A DNA stretch of 11,285 nt from Candidatus Tayloriibacteriota bacterium (GTDB taxonomy: Bacteria; Patescibacteriota; Minisyncoccia; Phycocordibacterales; GWA1-40-21): assembly GCA_026395155.1 (NCBI GenBank), contig JAPLZG010000044.1, positions 1,806-13,090 on the forward strand, given 5' to 3'. The translations under genes and the position numbers were made by a program. Shown one piece after another: positions 1-6,898 of this stretch (positions within the stretch are counted from its first letter, which is position 1; every line of letters starts with the position of its first letter). Below the pieces are notes generated by a model. It did not search any database and had not been told where the DNA came from. It saw nothing but the letters and a program-made list of their open reading frames with translations.

Positions 1-61
1 CATAGCCGTAGTCTCCCTCGTAATGTTCATTATCTAATAACCATTGGTTACACCATTTCAT
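1..61 (-). CDS. Possible 5' part of a gene running off the left edge
   Basis: An ATG on the minus strand at 61-59 opens a reading frame that stays open to the window edge. It gives 20 residues beginning MKWCNQWLLDNEH and ending DYGY. The tryptophan-, cysteine- and acid-rich composition looks like real protein rather than noise, but 20 codons is too short to identify a family. No Shine-Dalgarno sequence precedes it, which is true of every gene in this window. It would be downstream of, and co-directional with, the membrane protein gene ending at 143. Confidence 0.35.
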   Translation of the reverse strand, partial: MKWCNQWLLDNEHYEGDYGY

Positions 62-142
62 CGGTAGTAAGAGCGATAATACCTTTCTTCTTTTTTTAGT
101 TTACATATTTTCGAACTATTGAGTGAAGAAGGGGGTTCTCGA

Positions 143-1471
143 TCATTTCCTTACCAGTGGCATTTCCCAATTCGGATAAATTTTAAAAGTGAGTGACTCT
201 CCCGGGTTAAGTTGCTTGAATTTTGTCACTTGCTCTTGAAACTTGTAGTCTTTGTAGGGTTTCCAAATAAAATCGGCCGGAATACCTATTAATAGTAGGC
301 AAATTAGCAATAGGCCAGCGATGCTCTTCATGATTTTGCTTTCGCCTTTAAAAAATAGCCATGTCAGAGAAAAAACCCAGGCGACAACCGGAAAAAAATA
401 ATAGCGGTTAACTCCGCCACCGCTGGCCATAGCCTCCCATTGCGGCTTAGTAGAACTAACCTGGGGCGTTATTAGACTAGCTCCAAAAATAAGGAAAGCG
501 AAAATAATAAAGAGCCGCAATTCATTTTTCGCTTTCCAGAAGACATACATAAGCAAACCAATGCCAATTAAGCTTACTATTACCGGCAGTTTTCCGTTTT
601 TCCACAGAGTTAAATCCAATATGTATTTTTTGTTGTCCAAGCCTATCAAACCATTAATAAAAACACTGAGTCCCAAGATCTTGAAAAAATTCAAGAGTCC
701 CGCTCCCAGTGAAACTTTCAATCTCATTGAATCGGAGATGATAAAAAGGAAGCTATATGCCTGAATCAAAAACGCCACACAGATTATAATGAGATTCGAA
801 ATCCTTTCCCGAAAAGACTTTAGATACGCATGAACTAATGCAACCGGAAAGGCGAAAAATACAAACGGCCCGCTTAGACCAGCGATTGATAGAAGAAAAC
901 CGTCAGAAAATTTTTGCCAAGTTTTTTTTGGAGGGGTGGCTACAATAATCAAAAACATCAGCAAGGCCAATCTCCACATGGCATTAGTGAGATTTACGTG
1001 TGTTTCATGTGTTGCGGGAAGTACCAGATATAATGTGCCTATCAAAAATCTTTGCCACGTTTTTGGCACGATTCTCTCGAAGCGTTTCGAGAGAAAAAAC
1101 ACCGCTGGCAAAATTTGAATAATTATGGCAAGGGAATTAAAAATGAGTGGCGCGTGACTGATATCGAAAAACATGCTTGCCGACGCGCCGACCCGGGAAA
1201 TTGTTTGAAAGTATTTTTGTTTGGGAATCAGAAATGGCGTAATCGGATTGGTCGCGTTATAGGCTTCAGTATACCAGAAGACTCCATCCTCGGCGTGAAA
1301 TTGCGGATAAGTAATTGCGTCCGGTCTTCGCAATACAGTTATTAGCAAAAAGAGAAAAATTATTCCGACAAGCACAATTGCTTTTTTTAGTTGTGGCAAA
1401 CGACATGATTCTGCTTTCAGTGATACGCTCGAGATGTCATTCGATTGCTCAACTTTGTGCTTATCTTGCAT
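143..1471 (-). CDS. Polytopic membrane protein, GT-C glycosyltransferase-like
   Basis: This 442-residue protein has a short polar N-terminus followed by about ten hydrophobic segments, the first around residues 31-47. The loop after the first segment contains PQFHAEDG (E61, D62), the place where GT-C fold glycosyltransferases carry their acidic catalytic motif. A second conserved-looking stretch, NLTNAMW, lies at residues 160-166. GT-C enzymes use lipid-linked sugars at the outer face of the cytoplasmic membrane, so a role in cell-envelope or glycoprotein glycosylation is the best guess. The fold assignment rests on topology and the acidic motif only, and an oligosaccharide transporter or polymerase is possible. 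The gene is clearly more GC-rich than the genes from 1556 onward, so it probably belongs to the host chromosome rather than the inserted element. Confidence 0.7.
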   Translation of the reverse strand: MQDKHKVEQSNDISSVSLKAESCRLPQLKKAIVLVGIIFLFLLITVLRRPDAITYPQFHAEDGVFWYTEAYNATNPITPFLIPKQKYFQTISRVGASASMFFDISHAPLIFNSLAIIIQILPAVFFLSKRFERIVPKTWQRFLIGTLYLVLPATHETHVNLTNAMWRLALLMFLIIVATPPKKTWQKFSDGFLLSIAGLSGPFVFFAFPVALVHAYLKSFRERISNLIIICVAFLIQAYSFLFIISDSMRLKVSLGAGLLNFFKILGLSVFINGLIGLDNKKYILDLTLWKNGKLPVIVSLIGIGLLMYVFWKAKNELRLFIIFAFLIFGASLITPQVSSTKPQWEAMASGGGVNRYYFFPVVAWVFSLTWLFFKGESKIMKSIAGLLLICLLLIGIPADFIWKPYKDYKFQEQVTKFKQLNPGESLTFKIYPNWEMPLVRK

Positions 1472-1481
1472 AATCTTTTTT

Positions 1482-1517
1482 TATTAAAATTTTATTGTTG
1501 GTTGGTAATTGTGATAA
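1482..1517 (-). promoter_or_regulatory. Candidate promoter of the GT-C-like gene
   Basis: On the minus strand TTATCA (1517-1512) and TAAAAT (1494-1489) are separated by exactly 17 nt, giving a predicted start near 1482, about 10 nt before the ATG at 1471. The region is AT-rich, so a chance match is possible. Confidence 0.35.
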
Positions 1518-1555
1518 CGTTGGTGTTCACTTATAATCATTTTTTTTCATTGTCT

Positions 1556-2116
1556 TTATTTAATATCAGGTAATAATCTATAAACTTCACTGGAAACTTG
1601 GTTTTTATCTGCTCCTAAATAATTAGTTATCTGATCAACTAACCTTTCTCTAAAACCATCAGGATTGCTCTTATATTTACTTTTCACGTTATTTACTTCT
1701 TTCTGGATATTTGATGTTGTTGGCTCAAGTTTGACTACATCATTAGTCTTTTTGGGATTAGCCAATGCTTTAAATTGACGTTTTGACATTCCTTTTGGTC
1801 TTTTATCTATTGTATATCCATCTAAATTATTTCCACTATCATAAATAATTTTACCTTGGTAATAATTAGGATCGGTGTCCCAGGTCGGAGTATCCCATTT
1901 AGAGCCTCTCGTTCCGTAGGTTTTATTATATAATCCTTGACTCGGTTTGTAACTATAATTATCATACTTTAATCCATTCGGATCGCTTCTTACGTGGGGA
2001 GCGACATAAGTTCCGTTACTTCTATAATATCCCTTTACTGAGACGTAAGCATCTGAATAACTGAAATTTAATAAAAAAAACAAAGACACAAAGATTCCAA
2101 TAATAATTTTCTTCAT
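1556..2116 (-). CDS. Small exported protein with tyrosine/glycine-rich motif
   Basis: The 186-residue product begins with a clear signal peptide: MKK, a hydrophobic core, and likely cleavage after SYSDA at about residue 23. The mature N-terminus (about 24-90) has a pattern I recognise from short secreted bacterial proteins, with VKGYYRSNGTYV, PHVRSDPNG and PSQGLYNKTYGT. It probably forms a compact extracellular module of unknown function. The C-terminal third (about 120-186) is charged and predicted helical, ending NYLGADKNQVSSEVYRLLPD. It is the last gene of a likely three-gene minus-strand operon, 48 nt after the preceding gene. The intervening DNA is almost pure A/T and shows no terminator. 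The start is fixed by the signal peptide. The function is unknown. Confidence 0.8.
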   Translation of the reverse strand: MKKIIIGIFVSLFFLLNFSYSDAYVSVKGYYRSNGTYVAPHVRSDPNGLKYDNYSYKPSQGLYNKTYGTRGSKWDTPTWDTDPNYYQGKIIYDSGNNLDGYTIDKRPKGMSKRQFKALANPKKTNDVVKLEPTTSNIQKEVNNVKSKYKSNPDGFRERLVDQITNYLGADKNQVSSEVYRLLPDIK

Positions 2117-2164
2117 TTTTGTTTTTTAGATTTAATTTTTTTTAAATTAAAAATTTCAACAATA

Positions 2165-2848
2165 TTAGTAACTATAATTTGTTGAATAGTCGTCCAAAGA
2201 AGACGAGGAATCTTCAAGATTTCCTGAACGACGTTTTAACCCTTGGTTAATTTCGTCATTCTTCTCCTTATAATAATAGCTGGGCTCATTCTCAACTTCT
2301 CTTCTCATTTTTCTAGTTTGGTAAGAAAAGTCATCAAGGTTTGAAGCGGTATCATCTGCACCAATATCGTTAGCTTGTGACGATAGATCATTGGCTCGCC
2401 ACTCCAGATTTCTCAATTTCCGAGTATACTCATAAGAGTCATAATTATCCATATTTCTTTTTAAGCGTCTTATCTCATAATCCATATCATCTATCCCTGA
2501 TTTAATATTCTTCGTTTCATCTAACATTTTTTCTTTATCCTCATTATTATTAGTTTCTGAGTCGAAACTATAATTATTATTTTCAGACTCTGTTGCCTGT
2601 TCTTCTTCTGGCTCTACATAGGAATGCTTATTCTCATTGTTAATTAAATCTTTGGAGTAGCTTTTTGTTCCAATATTTACGGGGATAGCTGGAAGCTCTA
2701 TCATATTTAACTCTTTTTCCTCTGTCTTTACTCCTTCCGGACTAGAGGAAAAATAATTCTTTGTTGTTTCAGGTATATCATAAATTTGTATAGCCCTAAC
2801 AGCGAAAATAATCAAAATAACTAGTAATGGCCGATTAATATTTTTCAT
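2165..2848 (-). CDS. Membrane-anchored or exported helical protein, unknown function
   Basis: The product is 227 residues. A single hydrophobic segment near the N-terminus (about residues 6-22, RPLLVILIIFAVRAIQIY) could act as a signal anchor or uncleaved signal peptide. It is followed by an acidic, Asn/Glu-rich low-complexity stretch (about 65-110). A heptad-like helical region (about 110-195) has alternating R/K and D/E, including LDETKNIKSGIDDMDYEIRR and LRNLEWRANDLSSQANDIG. The tail is Ser/Tyr-rich (SSSSLDDYSTNYSY). This suggests a surface-exposed coiled-coil or spacer protein rather than an enzyme. It lies between two genes for exported proteins (gaps 34 and 48 nt), so all three probably act outside the cytoplasmic membrane. 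I do not recognise a named family. Confidence 0.7.
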   Translation of the reverse strand: MKNINRPLLVILIIFAVRAIQIYDIPETTKNYFSSSPEGVKTEEKELNMIELPAIPVNIGTKSYSKDLINNENKHSYVEPEEEQATESENNNYSFDSETNNNEDKEKMLDETKNIKSGIDDMDYEIRRLKRNMDNYDSYEYTRKLRNLEWRANDLSSQANDIGADDTASNLDDFSYQTRKMRREVENEPSYYYKEKNDEINQGLKRRSGNLEDSSSSLDDYSTNYSY

Positions 2849-2882
2849 TTTTAATTTATTGTAAGCTTGACCCTAGCTTTGT

Positions 2883-4193
2883 TTAATTAATAGATAAAAT
2901 ATCATTTTGGCTCACGTTTCCGCGCTCCCATCCTTTCCTGTATTTAGTTCTTCCTTTCTTATCTTTATAAGCTGTTTTGGTTTTGTTCTTATAACTCATA
3001 GCTAAATTATAATTTCCTCGCCCCCATTTTGCGTATTTTAGCTCAACTGTAACAATTGAGCTTGTGCCACTTCTCCTTAGTCCAACAACTTTTACTTTTC
3101 TTCCACCGAGCCTCATTGTTACATATTTCTTGTTTGTAAGAGATAGATTTGTAAAAGTATAGCTTATTCTTGTTTTAGCTTGTTTACTTATACTGTAAGT
3201 AAGTGTTGATGTGTCGGTAGTCACTTGAACATTGCCAGAGGTGCTGCTGGTTGTTTTGACTGAAGCAACAAAATATGTCGCATGGTTTACAGTGAAAGAA
3301 CATTGTCCACTTGAAACAGTGCAGGTTGTTTCATTCGCCCAAGCGCTATCACTTTCACCTAATGCTTGAATATTTAAAGTTTGTCCGTTGTATTTACTAT
3401 CAACATTTATTTTTATTGTTACTGGTTTATCAAAGCTTAAACCTAACCCAGGAATACCTATCTTTAGTCTTCCGACGACATCTGAACCCGTTGATAATCC
3501 GCTACTAGTCAAAGAATTTAAACTGAAATCTTGATTTACCATTTTGTAAAAAGCAAAGCTTCCTCCCTCTTTTTTTGTTACAGTTGTATTGACTGGAAAG
3601 GTGACACTTGCCATAGATGAACTAAACGTCCACTCTTTTTCAATTTTTACCGATGAGGATTCAGCTGTGTTTGCTATTGTTAAACCCGTTGCGTTCGGAA
3701 TAGAACTTATGTCATTACCATTATTGTTATTCCATTGCTTTTGGTTTCCAAGTTTATCTTGAACCCAAACCGATGCTAATCCCCAAATGCCTGATTTACT
3801 TCCATATGGAATAGTTTTGGTAGCCCTATAGACGCCATTATGATCATCACCTGATATTCGTGTGAAATCAACAACGTAAGACGGAGAATAGGCTTCAACA
3901 TATTGAGTGCCTATTAACGGTTCTAGTTTAACAGAAATGTAGGATCTATTTGCGTTATAATCTGACGAACAACTACTGTCACTAGGTGAGTTCTGACATA
4001 TTCCAACGCCATCATCGGAGACAGAGATAGTTATTACTATTGACTGATCTCCGTTCGAAGTGTTTATTTCCGATGGTGTGATACTAAAAGCAGTAATTGT
4101 CGGAGCAGTATTATCTTCAAACGCTTTTACGAAGCATATATTAAATACAAATAAAATAAAGGATAGCAGGGAGACAACAATTGTTTTTTTCAT
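2883..4193 (-). CDS. Secreted protein with Ig-like domain and TYF-type domain
   Basis: Starting at the ATG at 4193 gives 436 residues with a textbook signal peptide (MKKTIVVSLLSFILFVFNICFVKA). An upstream in-frame ATG at 4238 would add 15 residues before it and is less likely. Residues about 27-160 resemble bacterial Ig-like/adhesin modules: a TAPTITAFSITPSEI opening, then GDQSIVITISVSDDGVG, GVYRATKTIPYGSKSGIWGL and DKLGN. A second domain (about 180-315) has the layout VTFPVNTTV, GLGLSFDKPVTIKI, CTVSSGQCSF and NHATYF, which recurs in large surface proteins of Patescibacteria. The C-terminus (about 345-436) is strongly basic and Tyr/Lys-rich. Together these suggest a cell-surface or secreted adhesin-like protein. 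It is the first gene of the minus-strand operon and sits directly behind the structured leader at 4244-4395. Confidence 0.75.
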   Translation of the reverse strand: MKKTIVVSLLSFILFVFNICFVKAFEDNTAPTITAFSITPSEINTSNGDQSIVITISVSDDGVGICQNSPSDSSCSSDYNANRSYISVKLEPLIGTQYVEAYSPSYVVDFTRISGDDHNGVYRATKTIPYGSKSGIWGLASVWVQDKLGNQKQWNNNNGNDISSIPNATGLTIANTAESSSVKIEKEWTFSSSMASVTFPVNTTVTKKEGGSFAFYKMVNQDFSLNSLTSSGLSTGSDVVGRLKIGIPGLGLSFDKPVTIKINVDSKYNGQTLNIQALGESDSAWANETTCTVSSGQCSFTVNHATYFVASVKTTSSTSGNVQVTTDTSTLTYSISKQAKTRISYTFTNLSLTNKKYVTMRLGGRKVKVVGLRRSGTSSIVTVELKYAKWGRGNYNLAMSYKNKTKTAYKDKKGRTKYRKGWERGNVSQNDILSIN

Positions 4194-4243
4194 TAGTTCA
4201 ATTTTAATTGTAATTATTGAAATTTTACTAGTTTCCATTTAAA

Positions 4244-4395
4244 CACAAAAGGTCCCCTGAACCTGGCGACAGAACCTTTCGGAACCGTCCTATACCCTTT
4301 CGGATATAGACCTACACGAAGTACCGGTCAGGAGACCGTTTCTATCGTGTAGGATCTAACACCATGCCCCTTATGGAGTTTAGGTGTTTTGTGCC
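4244..4395 (-). ncRNA. Unassigned structured RNA, likely leader of the exported-protein operon
   Basis: Read as minus-strand RNA, about 150 nt folds into a closed multibranch structure. The 5' CACAAAA (4393-4387) pairs with the 3' TTTTGTG (4250-4244). Inside are a hairpin at 4388-4358, a 9-bp stem CCTACACGA/TCGTGTAGG (4353-4345 with 4319-4311) capped by CGGTC/GACCG, and two hairpins with GAAA tetraloops (4308-4291 and 4289-4268). G-U pairs and GNRA loops appear only in the minus-strand reading, which sets the strand. In the 4388-4358 hairpin the internal loop, CCUAAA facing CAUGG, resembles the 11-nt GAAA-tetraloop receptor (CCUAAG/UAUGG). The loop TCAGGGGA (4260-4253) is complementary to TCTCCTGA (4335-4328), a possible kissing contact. 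It does not match tRNA, tmRNA, T-box, c-di-GMP or other families I can recall. A riboswitch, another cis-regulatory leader or a separate small RNA are all open. Confidence 0.6.
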
Positions 4396-4397
4396 AA

Positions 4398-4403
4398 ATT
4401 GTA
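4398..4403 (-). promoter_or_regulatory. Candidate -10 element for the structured leader
   Basis: Minus-strand TACAAT ends a few bases before the first base of the folded RNA (about 4395-4393), so a transcript from it would start right at the closing stem. No convincing -35 hexamer lies 16-18 nt upstream. Confidence 0.35.
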
Positions 4404-4445
4404 TTTTGAATTTATCACATATATTTGAAAAAAGAAATAAATAAA

Positions 4446-4474
4446 TTGATTTTTGTCTTTATTCAAGGTAGAAT
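4446..4474 (+). promoter_or_regulatory. Sigma70-type promoter for the 371-aa gene
   Basis: TTGATT (4446-4451) and TAGAAT (4469-4474) are separated by 17 nt, close to the sigma70 consensus. The predicted start is near 4481, giving a leader of about 36 nt before the ATG at 4517. The leader contains a 7-codon ORF (4488-4511). The element lies back to back with the minus-strand -10 at 4398-4403, so both directions share about 40 bp of control region. Confidence 0.55.
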
Positions 4475-4516
4475 ACAGGAAAATATAATGAAAATTAGAA
4501 TTAAAATTTAGCTATC

Positions 4517-5632
4517 ATGGCCACTTCAAATTACAATAATGATAAAAAAAGTTTAAAAGAAATAATAAAAGTATTAAAAATCTTAGAGGAGCAAGAAAGA
4601 AATACTGCATTTTTTGATTTTGATAGAAAGGAGTTGCTGTATTCAATAATCACAGATTATTATAGTCCTTATGAAGAAATTTCTTCCAGTTTTATGCAAG
4701 AAAAAGTTTTAAACGCTGGGGAAGACGAGAATGAAATAGTTTATGAAATAACAAAGGACTTCTTGGAAATATTAAAAACACATGGATTTATTGAAGATTA
4801 CAATGTGGAGATAAAGAAATCGATCATACATGATATCGAGTTCGGATATCCAGACGAGGTAAATAAAAGTCTTTCAATTAAAGTTGATCGATGTCATAAG
4901 AATTACAATGTTTGTGCACTTTTTGATCTATATATTTGGGAAAACACATTTGATTTATACGGAACAAGCCTTCAAAAATCAAAAATTGCTGAGTATATAT
5001 ATAAAAAAATGAATGATTTTCAAAATAAAAAAATCAATCTTTATTTCGGCAATCAAGCCCAAACAGTTTTATTAAAAGGAGAATTAACTGGTTTGCCAAA
5101 TGATGATTTAGAAAAATATGTTAAAAGATCAGATCTAAAGCATATTAGAGTTGCTAAAACACTAAGATATATGGAAAATGAAGGTTTATTAAAAATAAAT
5201 TATGTTAATTATTCTTCAAAAGAAAACGGCTATTCGCCACAAGAAGCAAGCATAATAGTTATTAATAAAGAGGGAATTAAAAACTTGATTGAAACCAAAG
5301 TAACAATTGCAGATAAAAATAAGCAATCAGCTAGAAAAATTATTTTTGAGGATGAAAAACTTAAATGGGGAATAATAGAAGCTCCTTTTGAGAAGGGACA
5401 AGGTAAAATAATGGGAATACTTTATAAAGACAGGGATGAAACAATTGGGGGATACAAAAAAAACGGATGCCCCATAAACATAAAAGTTCTAATGAAGGCC
5501 GGAGGATATGAAGAAAAAGAAACTTTTCTAAATGCAATTGCTGAGATGAACGCAAAATTTAAAAAAAAAGAAATACCTGCAAAAATTAAATCAACTCTAA
5601 AAAATTATCGAATGCTTATAATTTCATACTAA
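4517..5632 (+). CDS. Hypothetical protein with possible winged-helix segment
   Basis: This protein of 371 residues is rich in Lys, Glu, Asn and Ile, with no signal peptide or membrane segment, so it is cytoplasmic. I do not recognise a named family. The N-terminal half is helical and acidic. Around residues 195-240 the pattern LEKYVKRSDLKHIRVAKTLR, followed by YMENEGLLKINYVNY, looks like the recognition helix and wing of a winged helix-turn-helix. The C-terminal about 100 residues (KWGIIEAPFEKGQGKIMGIL, then GYKKNG) may form a separate small domain. It is transcribed alone, divergent from the exported-protein operon and bounded downstream by a terminator, a layout common for regulators of a neighbouring operon. 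Regulation is an inference only. A DNA-binding function linked to element maintenance is equally possible. Confidence 0.65.
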   Translation: MATSNYNNDKKSLKEIIKVLKILEEQERNTAFFDFDRKELLYSIITDYYSPYEEISSSFMQEKVLNAGEDENEIVYEITKDFLEILKTHGFIEDYNVEIKKSIIHDIEFGYPDEVNKSLSIKVDRCHKNYNVCALFDLYIWENTFDLYGTSLQKSKIAEYIYKKMNDFQNKKINLYFGNQAQTVLLKGELTGLPNDDLEKYVKRSDLKHIRVAKTLRYMENEGLLKINYVNYSSKENGYSPQEASIIVINKEGIKNLIETKVTIADKNKQSARKIIFEDEKLKWGIIEAPFEKGQGKIMGILYKDRDETIGGYKKNGCPINIKVLMKAGGYEEKETFLNAIAEMNAKFKKKEIPAKIKSTLKNYRMLIISY

Positions 5633-5738
5633 AAAATAAAAAAGTATAGAAATGTAGTGGAAGTAATTATAGAAATAAAATTTATTAAATTAAGACGAAT
5701 AAGCTAAATCACTAAAATCTACATATATATCTACTAAA

Positions 5739-5763
5739 AAAGCCCATTTACGGGTCTTTTTTT
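5739..5763 (+). terminator. Intrinsic terminator after the 371-aa gene
   Basis: Stem AAAG-CCC / GGG-(T)-CTTT with loop ATTTAC is followed by a run of T to 5763. An A-run on the left side would let it work weakly on the minus strand as well. It separates the 371-aa gene from the replication operon. The rest of 5633-5806 is AT-rich with no other recognisable gene. Confidence 0.7.
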
Positions 5764-5765
5764 AT

Positions 5766-5793
5766 TTGTAATTCTTATTCCAGAAGATAAAAT
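5766..5793 (+). promoter_or_regulatory. Candidate promoter of the replication operon
   Basis: TTGTAA (5766-5771) and TAAAAT (5788-5793) are 16 nt apart, just past the terminator. The predicted start near 5800 leaves only about 6-7 nt before the ATG at 5807, so this transcript could be nearly leaderless. Hexamer matches in such AT-rich DNA are only moderate evidence. Confidence 0.4.
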
Positions 5794-5806
5794 TTAATTT
5801 ATTAAA

Positions 5807-6097
5807 ATGACTCAAAATCAAATTAATCACAACGAGCTAACTTACATTCCCCTAGACGACAACAAGAATTACTACTACAGCCACGATATTGGATTAGTGG
5901 CTTTTTTGTTATGCAAAAATCACGAACTGGTTAGTTTGGATAAAGAAATTAAAAGCAAGGCGATGTTTATCCTGAAGCGAAGATTAGAAACAGAAAATGA
6001 AATAAAAAACTATTGGGATTTTAAATCTAATTGTGACGGACAAACTTTTTTTAACCAGCTAAAAAGGCTAAAAAATCAGATCTATAGCCCTTATTAA
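5807..6097 (+). CDS. Small DUF5659-like protein
   Basis: The product is 96 residues. The segment YYYSHDIGLVAFLLCKNHEL (about residues 22-41), a middle FILKRR strand, and a C-terminal FFNQLKRLKNQIY match the pattern I know for DUF5659: a Tyr-(T/S)-x-D-(L/I)-x-LAAFLL-x-K-G/N opening and a closing F-x-x-x-L-(R/K)-x-LK-x-x-(I/L)Y. Family function is unknown. Members are small cytoplasmic proteins, often encoded near replication or integration genes. It is the first gene of the operon, with one base between its stop and the next ATG. The start is the only ATG compatible with the full motif. Confidence 0.7.
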   Translation: MTQNQINHNELTYIPLDDNKNYYYSHDIGLVAFLLCKNHELVSLDKEIKSKAMFILKRRLETENEIKNYWDFKSNCDGQTFFNQLKRLKNQIYSPY

Positions 6098-6098
6098 A

Positions 6099-6287
6099 AT
6101 GCTATCAAGCAATCAAATTTCTCAATTCCAACTCCTGCATAAAGAACACTTCGGCGAAGAGATTAGCCGGGAGGAGGCTATTGATAAAGGAATTAAACTT
6201 ATTCGCTTCGTTGAGCTAATTTTAGAGCCTTTAGATTATCCGGAGAAACTACAAAATTTTAATATTAAATCAATCTCAAAACCATGA
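6099..6287 (+). CDS. 62-aa conserved small protein
   Basis: This is a short helical protein with the pattern FQLLHKEHFGEEISREEAID, followed by KGIKLIRFVELIL. I recognise it as a widespread small-protein type in Patescibacteria genomes (hxxHFGxEISxEEAxxxGxKLxRhhElI), with no known function. The EISREEA helix followed by GIKLIRFVELIL could be a small helix-turn-helix or a protein-interaction module. Its TGA overlaps the next ATG in ATGA (6284-6287), implying translational coupling to the CHC2 gene. Confidence 0.7.
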   Translation: MLSSNQISQFQLLHKEHFGEEISREEAIDKGIKLIRFVELILEPLDYPEKLQNFNIKSISKP

Positions 6288-6871
6288 ATATTAAATCCAA
6301 AAGAGAAATCTACAGCGACATGGAACGAGAATGGCGAAAGTCATTACCAAGATATTCCGATCAAGAACTTCTAGGGATATTCCCGGAAGCTAAAGAAATA
6401 ATTCCTAAAAAAATTAGAGAAAACCAAAAAAAGTATAACGAACTGAAAGAAAAAGCAAAAAAACTTTTAAAAAAAGCCCGACAAATTGCAGGTAAAGATG
6501 CTTGGTTTACCAGGTTATTAATAAAAGCTTTTTATGCTCCGAATTTAATTAAATACGAAAAAAGAATTTTAAGACTCAGAAATTATTCAAAACCGGAGAA
6601 TATAAAGGTTGAAAATTTTACAAGGAAGGTTGAGAAAGCAAGAGAATATCCGATTTTACAACTGGCCGAAGGACTTATGAATTTAAGAAGGAAGGGAACG
6701 TTGTATTCTTCTTTATGTCCTTTTCACAACGAGAAAACTCCTTCATTTTTCATTTACCCAAATAATAATTCTTACTATTGCTTTGGCTGTGGTGTCCATG
6801 GGGATGTAATAAGTTTAGCTGAGCAACTATATAATGTTCAATTCAAAGAAGCTGTTATGAGGCTTCAATAG
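6284..6871 (+). CDS. CHC2 zinc-finger primase-like protein without catalytic domain
   Basis: The product is 195 residues. The C-terminal about 65 form a DnaG-type CHC2 zinc-binding domain, with ligands C145-x2-H148 (CPFH) and C166-x2-C169 (CFGC) and the typical PSFFIYP, YYCFGCGVHGDVISL and FKEAVMRL elements. In DnaG this domain reads the single-stranded template at primer start sites. The first about 125 residues are highly basic and helical, probably nucleic-acid binding or coiled coil. The protein ends right after the zinc finger, so the TOPRIM catalytic domain of DnaG (about 600 aa) is absent, and the next gene does not show one either. It may target a host primase or the adjacent helicase to the element's origin, or work with an unrecognised catalytic partner. 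Translation is coupled to the upstream 62-aa gene. Confidence 0.85.
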   Translation: MNIKSKREIYSDMEREWRKSLPRYSDQELLGIFPEAKEIIPKKIRENQKKYNELKEKAKKLLKKARQIAGKDAWFTRLLIKAFYAPNLIKYEKRILRLRNYSKPENIKVENFTRKVEKAREYPILQLAEGLMNLRRKGTLYSSLCPFHNEKTPSFFIYPNNNSYYCFGCGVHGDVISLAEQLYNVQFKEAVMRLQ

Positions 6872-6898
6872 ATAAATTAATCAATAATTTAAATTACT

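Noticed and set aside
561..1345. Plus-strand reading frames of 60-97 codons in this stretch
   Set aside because: They lie opposite the 442-aa membrane protein, have basic, low-complexity or Cys/Arg-rich sequences without any family pattern, and overlap each other. They are shadows of the real gene.
1495..1530. Possible attL with similarity to the tRNA 3' region (TGGTA followed by scattered matches)
   Set aside because: Only TGGTA is contiguous with the sequence at 11078-11084. This is no more than chance. Serine recombinases may leave only a 2-3 bp core, so the left junction cannot be called by eye.
4194..4238. ATG at 4238 as start of the secreted Ig-like protein
   Set aside because: It would put 15 residues, including isoleucine-rich sequence, before a canonical MKK signal peptide. 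The ATG at 4193 is more likely, though not proven.
4244..4395. Known RNA classes (tRNA, tmRNA, T-box, SRP, hammerhead, c-di-GMP riboswitch)
   Set aside because: Their diagnostic motifs are absent, for example no CUGANGA...GAAA core, no T-box AGGGTGGNACC and no tRNA-like domain.
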